The notes: generated from the sequence alone by a model not told the origin. A DNA stretch of 59,866 nucleotides from Oscillospiraceae bacterium (GCA_017518255.1 JAFWVK010000058.1:1-59866); one strand, 5' to 3'; shown: positions 6,024 to 16,411, numbered from the stretch's first letter. Made by a program: numbers and translations.

Positions 6024-8942
6024 GTGAGAAAAAGGAAGACAGTCCGGCGGATTTCCGCGGCAGCGCTCAGTGCTGCCCTTGTGTGCAGTGTGCCGGTGCC
6101 GGTGACGGGATATGCAGCAGAGCAGGATTCCGTTCAGCAGTCTGTTTCCGCTTCGGACGATGCTCTGTATGAGCTGCATTTTGAGCGGGAAAACAGCTAC
6201 AGTGATTACTATGATACATACAGCGGGAAAAACCGGCCGGAAAGCGAAATTATGATTCCCGGAAAGGCTTTCACCGGCGGTACGGCATCGGTCGGCTCGC
6301 TCGGCGAAGGCAGCGGCATGAAACAACAGGTTCTGGTTTGGGACGAACCGGAGGGAAATGTCTCCTTCGAGTTCGATGTGCCGGAGGAGGGTATTTACTG
6401 CCTGCAAATATCTTATTATGCGATGCAGTCTGCATCCAATCAGGTAGAGCTTTCCCTCTCCCTTGACGGTGAGATTCCCTATGAATCTGCATCGCGGATT
6501 ACGCTGAATAAGATTTTTGTGAATAAAACCGCCATCAAAAAAGATTCCCGCGGCAATCAGGTTCGTCCCGCACAGATCGAGCACCCTGCGTGGCAGACGA
6601 AGTTCCTGTACGACTGCGACGGTCTGTTCAATGATCCGCTGATTTTCTGGCTGACCGCCGGAAAGCATACACTGACTTTCAACGGAATCAAGGCGAATAT
6701 TGGGATTGAATACCTGAGATTCTGTCAGCCCGAAGGTGCTTCGGCGTATCAGGCGCCCGATCAGGCTGCGCTGGATGCGACCCCCTCGACACTGTACCGC
6801 ATGGAAGGTGAGGCGGCAGCTTTCAAATCCTCCTCGACACTCTATCCGGGCTATGACAACAATTCCTATACGGTTTCCCCGTCCGATCCGGTTAAAATGG
6901 TATATAATACAATCGGCGGCGCGAACTGGGATCAGGCAGGACAGACGATTACATGGGAGATTCCGCAGGGCGCTTTGCAGGGTGACGGCTGGTATAAAAT
7001 CGGAATCAAGGCGCGTCAGGATGTCATGCGCGGCTTCTATTCCAACCGCCGTGTACTGGTTGACGGAAAACTGCAAAACGATGCTTTCAGTCAGGTGAAG
7101 TTTTATTATGATACAGACTGGAAGCTGACAACGGTTAAGGATTCCTCCGGCAATGCCGCATATGTGTATCTGACGGCGGATGAGCCGCATACGGTGACGC
7201 TGGAAGCGATGCCCGGCGAAATCGGCGAGACGATGCGCAGACTGGAAGGTGTGGTTTCCGATCTCAATACCTGCTATAAGCAAATTCTGATGATTACCGG
7301 TCCGAATCCGGATAAATACAACGATTATTATGTGCAGGAGAGTGTCCCGACGATTCTGGATGACTTTAAGCGCCTTTCTCAGGAACTGAAGGATGCGCAG
7401 AACGGGATTGAAAAGCTTTCCGGTTCGCTCGGCTCCGAGGCGGCAGCGCTCCAGAGAATGTACGTGATTCTTGATAAATGTGTTGCAAAGCCAAGCCGCA
7501 TTCCGAGCTACGTGACACAGATCAAGGACAATATTTCAACGATTTCGACGTTTATCTGCGACTACCGCGATCAGCCGCTTGAAATCGACTACATCGAAAT
7601 TGCATCTGCGGACAAGAAATTTACTTCGCTGGATTCCAGCTTTTTCAAGCAGTTCGCCTTCCGGTTCAAGGCGTTCATCGGTTCCTTTACCGAGGATTAT
7701 ACCACGCTTTCGGATGTCGATGCCGACAAGGACGATGTCATCAATGTCTGGGTCAATCTCGGCAGAGATCAGGCGCTTGTTGTCAAGGAACTGGTCGAGA
7801 ATGAGTTTTCACAGCTGCATCCGGAAATACCGGTCTCGGTCAATCTGGTTGTCGGCGGCGTTGTTGAAGCGACACTTGCCGGAAAGGGGCCGGATGTCGC
7901 ACTCTTCCTCGGCGGCGAATTTCCTGTAAATCTTGCGTGCCGCGGACTTCTGGTCGATATGAAGCAGTTTGACGGCTTCGAGGAGGCTGTCAAACCGTAT
8001 CAGCAGGATGCGACAGTGCTGTATCAGTATAACGGCGGCGTTTACGGTATGCCGCTGACGCAGAACTGGACGATGATGTTCTACCGGACAGACATTCTGA
8101 CGGAACTGGGCTTTCAGGAGCTCCCGCGGACATGGGACGGCATCATCGACATGCTGCCGGGCTTGCAGCGGAACCATCTCGGTGTCGGTCTGATTCTTCC
8201 TTCAACGAATGTTTCGGCGGCAACAGAAGCAGGCCATACCTTTGCTTCCCTGATTTTACAGCACGACATGAACTATTACAACGAGGAGCAGACAAAGACT
8301 CTGTTTGATTCCGTGACGGCAATTCAGTGCTTTGAGAAATGGACGGATTTTTACAGGGACTATAAATTCGCACAGACTTATGATGCATACAGCTATTTCC
8401 GGACCGGACAGTATCCGATTGTGATTGCAAATTACAGCTTTTACAATCAGCTTTCCGTTGCTGCACCGGAGATCAAGGGGCTTTGGAACTTCACGGTGAT
8501 GCCCGGAACGATGAGAGAGGACGGCTCAATCAACCATGCCTCGAATTCCGGCGGCTCCGGCGCGGTTATCTTCAAAAAGGTCAAGAATAAAAATGCGGCA
8601 TGGGAATTCGTAAAGTGGTTCTGCTCGACAGAGGTTCAGACTGAGTACGGTCAGGATCTCGAAGGTCTGCTCGGTCAGATGGGACGCTATGAGGCATCGA
8701 ATATGGATGCGCTGAAGCAGCTCAACTGGTCGGTTGCCGAGCTGGACGTGCTGGAGGCACAGTGGGAAGCTCTTGATGAGATTCCGATTCTGCCCTCGTC
8801 CTATGCGGTTACCCGAAACATTATGAATGCATTCCGCGAAACCGTCAATGCGAATGAAAATCCGCGCGATACGCTCATGTACTACAACAGTGATATGAAC
8901 GACGAAATTCTGAGAAAACGTGAAAATCTCGGTCTGAAATAA
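6024..8942 (+). CDS. Giant extracellular solute-binding protein
   Basis: A 972-residue secreted protein, about twice the usual size of a sugar-binding protein. A signal peptide (residues about 1-35, ending GYA-AE) has no lipobox. Residues about 40-410 look like two beta-sandwich, carbohydrate-binding-like modules. A helical, coiled-coil-like stretch (residues about 420-525) follows, and the C-terminal 400 residues form an SBP_bac_1-type domain (INVWVNLGRDQALVVKELVENEF, then GGSGAVIFKKVKNKNAAWEFVKWF). The first of eight genes in one direction; permeases follow after 25 bases. GTG at 6024 is preferred because GGTGGAG lies just upstream. The ligand is unknown, probably an oligosaccharide. Confidence 0.85.
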   Translation: MRKRKTVRRISAAALSAALVCSVPVPVTGYAAEQDSVQQSVSASDDALYELHFERENSYSDYYDTYSGKNRPESEIMIPGKAFTGGTASVGSLGEGSGMKQQVLVWDEPEGNVSFEFDVPEEGIYCLQISYYAMQSASNQVELSLSLDGEIPYESASRITLNKIFVNKTAIKKDSRGNQVRPAQIEHPAWQTKFLYDCDGLFNDPLIFWLTAGKHTLTFNGIKANIGIEYLRFCQPEGASAYQAPDQAALDATPSTLYRMEGEAAAFKSSSTLYPGYDNNSYTVSPSDPVKMVYNTIGGANWDQAGQTITWEIPQGALQGDGWYKIGIKARQDVMRGFYSNRRVLVDGKLQNDAFSQVKFYYDTDWKLTTVKDSSGNAAYVYLTADEPHTVTLEAMPGEIGETMRRLEGVVSDLNTCYKQILMITGPNPDKYNDYYVQESVPTILDDFKRLSQELKDAQNGIEKLSGSLGSEAAALQRMYVILDKCVAKPSRIPSYVTQIKDNISTISTFICDYRDQPLEIDYIEIASADKKFTSLDSSFFKQFAFRFKAFIGSFTEDYTTLSDVDADKDDVINVWVNLGRDQALVVKELVENEFSQLHPEIPVSVNLVVGGVVEATLAGKGPDVALFLGGEFPVNLACRGLLVDMKQFDGFEEAVKPYQQDATVLYQYNGGVYGMPLTQNWTMMFYRTDILTELGFQELPRTWDGIIDMLPGLQRNHLGVGLILPSTNVSAATEAGHTFASLILQHDMNYYNEEQTKTLFDSVTAIQCFEKWTDFYRDYKFAQTYDAYSYFRTGQYPIVIANYSFYNQLSVAAPEIKGLWNFTVMPGTMREDGSINHASNSGGSGAVIFKKVKNKNAAWEFVKWFCSTEVQTEYGQDLEGLLGQMGRYEASNMDALKQLNWSVAELDVLEAQWEALDEIPILPSSYAVTRNIMNAFRETVNANENPRDTLMYYNSDMNDEILRKRENLGLK

Positions 8943-8967
8943 GAAACGGGAAAAGGAGGATTTCGCT

Positions 8968-9918
8968 TTGGATAAGATCTTGGATAAGGATCAGATCGGC
9001 GTCAGGACAAAAAAAGAGCGCCGTCAGCTTGTCTGGAGGCAGATGAAGCAGAATAAGGAAGCATACCTGATGCTGCTGCCGTTTATGGTGATCTTTATTA
9101 TATTTACGGTCATTCCTGTTATTATGTCGCTCCCGATCGGTCTGACGGATTTTGACATGGTGCAGTATCCGCCGACATGGGTCGGACTCAGCAATTTCTA
9201 TAATCTTTTCCTGAATGACAGCATTTTCATCAAGGCTATCCGTGTGACGCTGGTGTTCGCCGTGTTTACCGGCCCCTTAAGTTATCTGCTCAGCTTCCTG
9301 CTCGCATGGCTGATCAATGAGCTGAACCAGACGCTGAAGGTTATCTTTACGCTGATTTTCTATGCACCTTCCATGGCGTCGGGTGTGTATGCCGTCTGGC
9401 AGCTGATTTTCTCCGGCGACAGCTACGGCATTGCGAATTCCACGCTGATGAATCTCGGTGTCTCGACTTCTGCGATTCAGTGGCTCACGGATTCCAAGTA
9501 CATTCTGACTGTCGTCATTATTGTGCAGCTTTGGGTCAGTATGGGCGCAGGCTTCCTCGCAATGCGTGCCGGCTTTCAGAATATTGACAAGAGCCAGTAT
9601 GAGGCGGGCGCAATCGAAGGCATTAAGAACCGCTGGCAGGAGCTGATCTACATTACGATTCCCGGCATGGGTCCTTCGCTGATGTTTGCTGCGGTCATGC
9701 AGATTGTTTCCGCTTTTACGGCGGATATTGTCGCACGGAATCTTGTCGGTTTCCCAAGCACGGATTATGCCGCACATACAATTATGACACATGCGTTTGA
9801 TTACGGATGGGTGCGCTATGAGATGGGCTATGCCTCCGCGATCTGTATGGTGCTGTTTATTGCAATGTATATCTGTAATAAGCTGATTAGTAAAATCCTC
9901 GGAAAATATATGGAGTAA
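8968..9918 (+). CDS. Sugar ABC transporter permease, MalF type (pair 1)
   Basis: A 316-residue membrane protein with about six membrane helices, starting from TTG with AAGGAGG eight bases upstream. The EAA loop (EAGAIEGIKNRW...IPG, from about residue 212) marks it as a binding-protein-dependent permease that docks onto an ATPase. It would form a heterodimer with the next gene product. No ATPase is encoded in the operon; a shared MsmX/UgpC-type ATPase encoded elsewhere is the known solution in Firmicutes. Confidence 0.93.
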   Translation: MDKILDKDQIGVRTKKERRQLVWRQMKQNKEAYLMLLPFMVIFIIFTVIPVIMSLPIGLTDFDMVQYPPTWVGLSNFYNLFLNDSIFIKAIRVTLVFAVFTGPLSYLLSFLLAWLINELNQTLKVIFTLIFYAPSMASGVYAVWQLIFSGDSYGIANSTLMNLGVSTSAIQWLTDSKYILTVVIIVQLWVSMGAGFLAMRAGFQNIDKSQYEAGAIEGIKNRWQELIYITIPGMGPSLMFAAVMQIVSAFTADIVARNLVGFPSTDYAAHTIMTHAFDYGWVRYEMGYASAICMVLFIAMYICNKLISKILGKYME

Positions 9919-9933
9919 GGGGGGAGGCAGACA

Positions 9934-10857
9934 ATGAGCAAGGCTGAAACAAAGCCGGCGAAAATCCGGAAAAAGAAAAAGCCGGTGACGGATCCGAAAA
10001 AGCTGAAGGCATCCAACCGCCGCGCCGGCAGAAAAATCGGCGGTACCGTTGCAATTTTCCTCTTCCTGACAGTCCTCGGACTGTTCATGGTGCTCCCGAT
10101 CTGGCTGATGGTCGTCAATTCGATCAAGCCGGTCAATGAGATGTTTATTTTCCCGCCGAAGTGGTATACGCTGAACCCGACCTTCGACAATTTCCGCGAT
10201 ACCTACCGCGTGCTCGGTCAGATGTGGGTTCCGTTTTCGCGTTATGTTTTCAACAGTGCGTTTGTAACGATTGCCGTGACTGTTTTGCAGTGTGTCTTTG
10301 CATCAATGGCGGCATTCTGTCTGGCAAAGATCAAATTCCCCGGCAACAAGCTGATTAACGGCATCATCGTGCTGGCGCTGCTCTATAACAGCAATGTTAT
10401 TTACCTGATGCAATATATGGTCATGGCGGAGCTGAACATGATTAACAGAATGTCCGCGCTGATTCTGCCGTCGGTTGCTTCGACGATGGGACTGTTTCTC
10501 ATGCGTCAGAGCATGTCCACCGTTCCGGATGCGATGATTGAAGCGGCAAAGGTTGACGGCGCAAGCCTGTTTACAATCTGCTGGAAAATTGTAATTCCGA
10601 ATCAGAAGCCTGCTCTGATGACCATGGCAATTTTTGCTTTTCAGGGCGCATGGAATATCACAGGCGGCAGCGTGATCTATGATGAATCTCTGAAAACGCT
10701 CCCGACTGTCATTCAGCAGGCAGCATCCGCAGGTATCTCCCGTCAGGGTGTTACAATGGCGGCAGCCGTAATTCTCTTCCTGCCGCCGGTGCTCTTCTTC
10801 ATTATGGCACAGAGCCAGGTTATGGAGACAATGGCACATTCCGGCATCAAGGATTAA
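9934..10857 (+). CDS. Sugar ABC transporter permease, MalG type (pair 1)
   Basis: A 307-residue membrane protein with a basic, lysine-rich N-terminal tail of about 40 residues, then six membrane helices. The EAA loop (EAAKVDGASLFTICWKIVIP, from about residue 203) is well conserved. It starts 15 bases after the previous gene behind GGGGGGAGG. It should pair with the MalF-type protein encoded just upstream. Confidence 0.93.
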   Translation: MSKAETKPAKIRKKKKPVTDPKKLKASNRRAGRKIGGTVAIFLFLTVLGLFMVLPIWLMVVNSIKPVNEMFIFPPKWYTLNPTFDNFRDTYRVLGQMWVPFSRYVFNSAFVTIAVTVLQCVFASMAAFCLAKIKFPGNKLINGIIVLALLYNSNVIYLMQYMVMAELNMINRMSALILPSVASTMGLFLMRQSMSTVPDAMIEAAKVDGASLFTICWKIVIPNQKPALMTMAIFAFQGAWNITGGSVIYDESLKTLPTVIQQAASAGISRQGVTMAAAVILFLPPVLFFIMAQSQVMETMAHSGIKD

Positions 10858-10889
10858 AGCGGCGTTTCGCAGAAAGGGTGAGAAATCTC

Positions 10890-12425
10890 GTGAAAAACAA
10901 ATCGAAGCACAGCCTGACGATCATGCGGGGCGCGGCAGCAGGGCTTGTCTGTCTGATTGCGCTGTCCTCGTTTAAGTCCCCCGTGACTGCCGATGAGCCG
11001 TATGATGTATATAATTACAACTATCTCGGAGAAGCCGTGCCGTCTCAGGCGGGTTATCTTGCGGAGCGTTCGGTTTCAGGACTCGATCTCGGAACAACCG
11101 CGCTCAATGCGCCTTCCGATCTGTTTAAGGACAGTCAGGATTTCTTCTATCTGGTGGATTCCGGCAATAACCGCATTCTGAAAATCGACAGCGAATTCAC
11201 GGAGATTGTGCAGGAATACACCTCTTTCAAAATGCCGGACGGTTCGGAGACCTCGCTGAAAAATCCGAAAGGCGTCTATGTTTCGCCGGATACCGGTCTG
11301 ATGTATATTGCAGACAATGAAAACGCGCGTGCGCTGATTGTAAATCCGGACGGAACTGTCAAACAGGAGATCACAAAACCGGAATCAACAGTCTACGATC
11401 AGCAGCTGACTTTCCTGCCGCAGAAGATTCTCTGCGACAATGCGGGCAATATATATATTGTTCTGAACAATACGACGAAGGGTGCTGCGATGTTCAATGC
11501 AGCCGGTGAGTTTATCGGTTACTACGGCGCAAACAGCGTTGCACCGACTGCGGAGGTTATTGCAAATCACTTCTGGAATGCGATTGCCTCCGAGGATGAA
11601 AAGCGATACCGTTCCAGAAGTACTCCGACCGCATTTGACAATTTCGATATCGACACGGTAAAGGGCTTTATCTATACATCAACCTCTGCCGGCAGCACCG
11701 ATACCGATATTGTGAAAAAGGTGAATCCGGAGGGGTACAATCTGTTCGACTATATGTCGAATTTCCGCTGGGGCGATCTGTTCTCGACATGGTACTCCGG
11801 TACAACCTACAAGACCAAAATTGTCGATATTGATATCGGTGACGACGGCTCAATCAACTGTCTTGATGCGACAACAGGCAGAGTGTTCCAGTATGACAAG
11901 GAAGCCGATCTGCTCTTTATCATGGGTGCAACCGGCGATCAGGTCGGTTCCTTTGCACAGGGCAATGTTGCCGCGATTGAGACAAAGGGCGAAGGCTGCG
12001 AGAATATCTATGTGCTCGATGCCGGAAAGGGAACTGTCACGATTTTCGGACAGACGGTTTTCGGACAGATCGTGCATTACGCGACAAAGCTCTATAACGG
12101 CGGTTATTATGAGGAAGCGCTGGAGCCGTGGCTGGAGGTCCTGAAGCGGGACGGCAACTACCGGCGCGCATACCTCGGCATTTCAAGCGCCTACTATAAT
12201 ATGGGCAGATATAAGGATTCGATGGAGTATGCGAAGAAGGCGGATGCATCCGGCAGGTACAACAAGGCGTTTGAACGCTACCGTTCGCAGTGGCTCCGTG
12301 CGCATCTCACGCAGATTCTGATTATCACGGCTGTTCTGATTGCCGGCATAAAGGGACTCAAATTCTTCCTGCGGAAGAAAAGAAAAAAAGCTGCGGAAAC
12401 GGCAAAAGCCGGATCCGATTCATAA
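10890..12425 (+). CDS. Membrane-anchored NHL-repeat/TPR protein
   Basis: A 511-residue protein with an N-terminal signal peptide, a large beta-propeller of NHL-like repeats (for example YLVDSGNNRILKID near residue 85 and MYIADNENARALIV near residue 135), a TPR-like helical pair (YYEEALEPWLEVLKRDGNYRRA and AYYNMGRYKDSMEYA) near residues 400-455, and a C-terminal membrane helix followed by a KKRKK stop-transfer tail. The propeller therefore faces outside. GTG at 10890 is preferred over 10878 because GGTGA lies eight bases before it. The position between permeases and a Yip1-type protein suggests a scaffold or sensor for the uptake complex; its exact role is unknown. Confidence 0.75.
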   Translation: MKNKSKHSLTIMRGAAAGLVCLIALSSFKSPVTADEPYDVYNYNYLGEAVPSQAGYLAERSVSGLDLGTTALNAPSDLFKDSQDFFYLVDSGNNRILKIDSEFTEIVQEYTSFKMPDGSETSLKNPKGVYVSPDTGLMYIADNENARALIVNPDGTVKQEITKPESTVYDQQLTFLPQKILCDNAGNIYIVLNNTTKGAAMFNAAGEFIGYYGANSVAPTAEVIANHFWNAIASEDEKRYRSRSTPTAFDNFDIDTVKGFIYTSTSAGSTDTDIVKKVNPEGYNLFDYMSNFRWGDLFSTWYSGTTYKTKIVDIDIGDDGSINCLDATTGRVFQYDKEADLLFIMGATGDQVGSFAQGNVAAIETKGEGCENIYVLDAGKGTVTIFGQTVFGQIVHYATKLYNGGYYEEALEPWLEVLKRDGNYRRAYLGISSAYYNMGRYKDSMEYAKKADASGRYNKAFERYRSQWLRAHLTQILIITAVLIAGIKGLKFFLRKKRKKAAETAKAGSDS

Positions 12426-12441
12426 AGGAGGTGCAGCGGCT

Positions 12442-13071
12442 ATGATGGATTTAACACAGCGGCAGTGGGTCAAGCATGTTGTGTTTCACCCCTTTGAGGG
12501 CTTTGAAGATCTGCGCTGGAAAAAGGGCGGCTCCCTGAAATATACGGCAGTCATTATCGTTGCACTGTTTTTTGCGCTGATTGCTTATGACCGCTGGTGC
12601 GGGTTCCAGTTCCGTCCTCTTCCGGATGCGATGTTCAGCGTGATGCCGTACATTATGAAAAGCGTGGTCTATTTCTTTGCATGGGTGCTTGGAAACTGGG
12701 CAATCTGTACGCTGCTCGACGGCGAGGGAACGATGAAGAATATCTGCATTTACAGCTCCTATGCCCTGATTCCCTATATCGTTTCCACGTTTATCAATGT
12801 GTTTCTGACACATATTCTGGTCAGAGACGAGCAGGTGTTTTTCTCAACAGTTTATTATGTCGGCCTGATCTGGACGGGAATCCTGCTGTTCTCCGCAATC
12901 AAGTCAGTGCATCAGTACACCTTCACAAAGACGGTTGCGGCGATTATTCTGACGCTGTTTGCAATGCTGGTGATTCTCTTCCTGTGCGTGCTGTTCCTCA
13001 GTCTCTTCCAGAAAGTATATGTATTCTTCTATTCACTGTATACAGAGATTCTGTATCGTACCAGAGTGTAA
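12442..13071 (+). CDS. Yip1-type membrane protein
   Basis: A 209-residue integral membrane protein with about five hydrophobic helices. The N-terminus (HVVFHPFEGFEDLRWKKGGS) and the helix pattern match the bacterial Yip1 domain family, whose role is not defined. It follows the NHL/TPR gene by 16 bases behind AAAGGAGGTG. The conserved company of NHL, Yip1, DUF5696 and permease genes suggests a membrane part of the same uptake or sensing complex. Confidence 0.75.
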   Translation: MMDLTQRQWVKHVVFHPFEGFEDLRWKKGGSLKYTAVIIVALFFALIAYDRWCGFQFRPLPDAMFSVMPYIMKSVVYFFAWVLGNWAICTLLDGEGTMKNICIYSSYALIPYIVSTFINVFLTHILVRDEQVFFSTVYYVGLIWTGILLFSAIKSVHQYTFTKTVAAIILTLFAMLVILFLCVLFLSLFQKVYVFFYSLYTEILYRTRV

Positions 13072-13078
13072 GGCGGTG

Positions 13079-15481
13079 ATGAAGTTGCAGAAAAAAATGA
13101 AAAAACGCAAAAAGCTGCTGAGCTGTATTCTTGCAGCGGTGCTGGTTCTTCCGACTGCCGTGTATTCGATTCCAACAGCAGCGGAGCCGGATCCTTCGGC
13201 AGCAGGTGTGTCCGATTCTGCTGAGGATACCTCCTCTGCCGACGGAGACAGTGAAAACGCATGGAAAGACCGCTCGGAAGACGAAGTGTTTCAGAAGATG
13301 AGAAAGGTCGCCGAAAACGATAATCTTGAGCTCTGGGCATGGGATCTGGACAAAGTGGATAAGGACAACGATGAAAAGCCGGAGGATATCCTTGCGCTGA
13401 AAAATAAGAAAAACGGCTATATCTGGTGGAGTTCCCCGATCAATGCGGAAGGCGACAGCATCGCTGCGCCGGCACTGAAAAAGGAACTTGGCTCCGGTCT
13501 GGTTCTGACTGCGGCACAGATCAACGAACGTGCAAAAACCAATGTCCGTTCCGGCGAAACCACGAAGACAACAATCTCTCACACCGATATCAAAAACGGC
13601 GTCAAGGTGACCTATAATTTTATCAAGAAGGTCGGCATAACGGTTCCGGTTTCCTATACGCTCGGTGAGGATTATTTGCAGGTCAGTATTGATACCACGC
13701 AGATCAAGGAAAAGAACGACGCAAAATCCGAGAATCCGGTGCTTGCCTATACGCTTGCGGTGCTCAATTCCTTCGGTGCGGCAGATTCACAGGAGGAAGG
13801 CTATTTTGTCGTTCCGGACGGAAGCGGTGCAGTCATCAATTTCAACAATCAGAAGTATACGGCGAAAACTTACAGTCAGTTGATTTACAATGTCGATACG
13901 ACAGCCGTACCGAAGACAAAGGGTCCGGTTGTGGAGGGCGTTTCGCTCCCGATGTACGGCATTGTCAAAGGTGAGAATGCTTTGCTCGGCGTTGCGGCAA
14001 AGGGCGACGGAAGCTGTTATCTCTGCGCGGATGTCAGCGGAACCGGTCAGTCCAATACCGAGTATAACCGCTGTTATTTCAAGTTCCTGCTGCGCAGCTC
14101 GGATACTTATTTTCTCGGCAGCGACCAGACCAACGGTCTGGATGTTTATGAGAAGAATCTTGCACACCGCGAGCTTCAGGTGCGGTATTATCCGCTGACG
14201 ACTTCCGACGAGATCAATGAGGATCACGGAGAGAATCTGGATTATGTGGATATCGCAGCCCGTTACCGGCAGTATCTGCTGGAGGATCAGAAGGTTCCGG
14301 TTTCTGCAAAGGCAAATGAAGCAAAGCTTTATCTGGATCTGTACGGCGGCTGCATGAAGCAGAAAAACATTCTCGGTTTCCCGGTCTTTATGAAAACCGG
14401 TATGACCAAATATTCTCAGATGCAGAAGATTTTGCAGCAGGTTCAGAATGCGGGCGGAGAACAGATGGTTGTTTCGATGAATCGCTGGACTGATGCAGGA
14501 ATCAGCGGAAAGGTTGATTATAAAGCGGATCCCTCCGGAACGCTCGGCGGAAAATCGGATTTCAAGAAACTGAAAAACTATCTGAATGATAATCAGATTG
14601 AGTGGTATCCGACCGTCAGCAATACCGCGTATTATTCCGGTCAGGGTTATTGGTCACTGACAGATACCGCGGTCCGCGTTTCCGGCTCGTTTGCAAGAAT
14701 CGTGGATTATGAGCGTGCATACGGTGTGCCTTACGGCGAAAAGGATACTATGTCGCTGCTTTCACCGTCGGAATTTACCGGTCTGTATCAGAAAATGGCA
14801 AAGAACTATCAGAAGGCCGGCTTCAAAAGCGCAAGCATCGGCGCACTTTCCTCGAATCTTTACGGCGATTACGGAAAAAAATCCGCAACCTCCCGCGATC
14901 AGACGCTGCAAAAGGTTCAGCAGAGCCTTGAAGGACTGCGCAATGCCGGAATGACCAGTATTCTGTCTGAGGATCCGAATGCCTATGTGCTCCCGTATAC
15001 CTCGACGATTACGGATCTTCCGCTCTATTCCAGCGGCTTTAACATTTTCGACGGCGATATTCCGCTCTATCAGATGGTGATGCACGGCGTCATTCCGTAT
15101 TCGACCAAGGCGGTCAACGGCAGTGCAGATGCGGAGCGTCTGGTGATGCTGGCGCTGGCATCCGGCAGCAATCTGCGCTTTGATATGATTTATGCCGAAA
15201 CCAGTGAGCTGAAAGACACGGATTTCGATATCTACTATTATGCATACTATGATTATTGGACGGAGAACGCCGCACAGTATTATACCTTTACGAAAGATGT
15301 CATTTCTGCGGTCAGTGATTCGCATATCGTCAGCTATGTCCGTGACGGTAATCTGATTACGACTGAGTATGCAAACGGCGTGAAGACCGTTGTGGATCTG
15401 GAAGCCTGTTCGGTTGAGATGAACGGTCAGGTCAGATACATGAAGGATTACGTGCAGGGAGGGACGGTGGTTCTGAAATGA
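13079..15481 (+). CDS. DUF5696 secreted protein
   Basis: An 800-residue secreted protein. A lysine-rich start and hydrophobic segment form a signal peptide (residues about 1-35), followed by an acidic, Ser/Asp-rich linker. The body matches DUF5696: GYFVVPDGSGAVINFNNQ near residue 245, then a C-terminal half resembling a TIM-barrel glycosidase (LYLDLYGGC, EWYPTVSNTAYY, ARIVDYERAYGV). A glycoside hydrolase-like activity is an inference. GGCGGTG precedes the ATG at 13079; the longer reading from 13019 runs back into the previous gene. It overlaps the next permease gene by four bases. Confidence 0.8.
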   Translation: MKLQKKMKKRKKLLSCILAAVLVLPTAVYSIPTAAEPDPSAAGVSDSAEDTSSADGDSENAWKDRSEDEVFQKMRKVAENDNLELWAWDLDKVDKDNDEKPEDILALKNKKNGYIWWSSPINAEGDSIAAPALKKELGSGLVLTAAQINERAKTNVRSGETTKTTISHTDIKNGVKVTYNFIKKVGITVPVSYTLGEDYLQVSIDTTQIKEKNDAKSENPVLAYTLAVLNSFGAADSQEEGYFVVPDGSGAVINFNNQKYTAKTYSQLIYNVDTTAVPKTKGPVVEGVSLPMYGIVKGENALLGVAAKGDGSCYLCADVSGTGQSNTEYNRCYFKFLLRSSDTYFLGSDQTNGLDVYEKNLAHRELQVRYYPLTTSDEINEDHGENLDYVDIAARYRQYLLEDQKVPVSAKANEAKLYLDLYGGCMKQKNILGFPVFMKTGMTKYSQMQKILQQVQNAGGEQMVVSMNRWTDAGISGKVDYKADPSGTLGGKSDFKKLKNYLNDNQIEWYPTVSNTAYYSGQGYWSLTDTAVRVSGSFARIVDYERAYGVPYGEKDTMSLLSPSEFTGLYQKMAKNYQKAGFKSASIGALSSNLYGDYGKKSATSRDQTLQKVQQSLEGLRNAGMTSILSEDPNAYVLPYTSTITDLPLYSSGFNIFDGDIPLYQMVMHGVIPYSTKAVNGSADAERLVMLALASGSNLRFDMIYAETSELKDTDFDIYYYAYYDYWTENAAQYYTFTKDVISAVSDSHIVSYVRDGNLITTEYANGVKTVVDLEACSVEMNGQVRYMKDYVQGGTVVLK

Positions 15482-16398
15482 AGCTTCCATATGAACGCAG
15501 AAAAGCCCTCTACGGCTACGGCTTTATTGCTGTCTGGCTCGTCGGCACAATCCTCTGGTTCCTGATTCCGCTTGCAGAATCTCTCTGCTACTGCTTCATG
15601 GACAATGACAAGCTGAAGCCGCAGAAAGGCGGAATGAACAAGGAGTGGCTTCCGTTCAAGGACGGCGAGTGGCTGAAAAATTTCCGGTATGCCTTCCGGG
15701 TGGATCCGCATTTTAAGCAGAATCTGCTCAGCGTGCTGAAGGATACACTTTATCAGACGCCGATGATCCTGATTTTCTCGCTGTTTATCGCAGTGATTCT
15801 GAATCAGAAATTCAAGGGCAGAGGCTTTGCACGTGCTATTTTCTTCCTGCCGGTTATCATTGCAACCGGTCCGGTTTACAACATTATCAACGGCAATATT
15901 GCCAGCACCGGTGCAGACAGCGGCGCACAGTTCTCGACCCTGTTCGAGACGGATATGGTCGATCAGCTGCTGGAGTTCCTCGGTGTCATGAACATCAGCG
16001 ACAAGCTCAGTGAGGTCATCAATACCGTCACAACCAACATATTCGGGCTTGTCTGGAGTTCCGGCATCCAGATTCTGATTTTCCTTGCCGCATTGCAGAA
16101 TATTCCGGTTTCCGCAAAAGAAGCTGCCTCTATGGAGGGCGCAACGGCATGGGAATATTTCTGGAAAATCACGCTGCCGTATGTCAGCCCGATGATTCTG
16201 GCGAACTTCATTTATACGGTCATTGACTCGTTTACCAAGACCGATAACCCGGTGATGAGGCTGGTTCTCGAAAAGCAGTCTGACTGGAACTATGCATATG
16301 CTGCCGCAATGGCGTGGAGCTACTTTGCGATTGTGATGGTTGTTGTCGGAATCATTGTGGTTTTCGTCAATAAATTCATCTTCTACGAAGTCGATTAA
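15478..16398 (+). CDS. Sugar ABC transporter permease, MalF type (pair 2)
   Basis: A 306-residue membrane protein with about six helices and an EAA loop from about residue 215 (EAASMEGATAWEYFWKITLP). The ATG overlaps the stop of the DUF5696 gene (ATGA), which indicates translational coupling. It is clearly distinct from the first MalF-type protein of this operon. It would pair with the next product. Confidence 0.92.
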   Translation: MKLPYERRKALYGYGFIAVWLVGTILWFLIPLAESLCYCFMDNDKLKPQKGGMNKEWLPFKDGEWLKNFRYAFRVDPHFKQNLLSVLKDTLYQTPMILIFSLFIAVILNQKFKGRGFARAIFFLPVIIATGPVYNIINGNIASTGADSGAQFSTLFETDMVDQLLEFLGVMNISDKLSEVINTVTTNIFGLVWSSGIQILIFLAALQNIPVSAKEAASMEGATAWEYFWKITLPYVSPMILANFIYTVIDSFTKTDNPVMRLVLEKQSDWNYAYAAAMAWSYFAIVMVVVGIIVVFVNKFIFYEVD

Positions 16399-16411
16399 GG
16401 GGGTGCAGAAA

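Noticed and set aside
5937..7283. 448-codon minus-strand frame
   Set aside because: Antisense to the solute-binding protein gene, without a ribosome site or family pattern, and it crosses that gene's promoter-proximal region.
13019..13078. Upstream ATG extending the DUF5696 protein by 20 residues
   Set aside because: The extension overlaps the Yip1-type gene and puts a hydrophilic stretch before the signal peptide; GGCGGTG lies directly before the later ATG.
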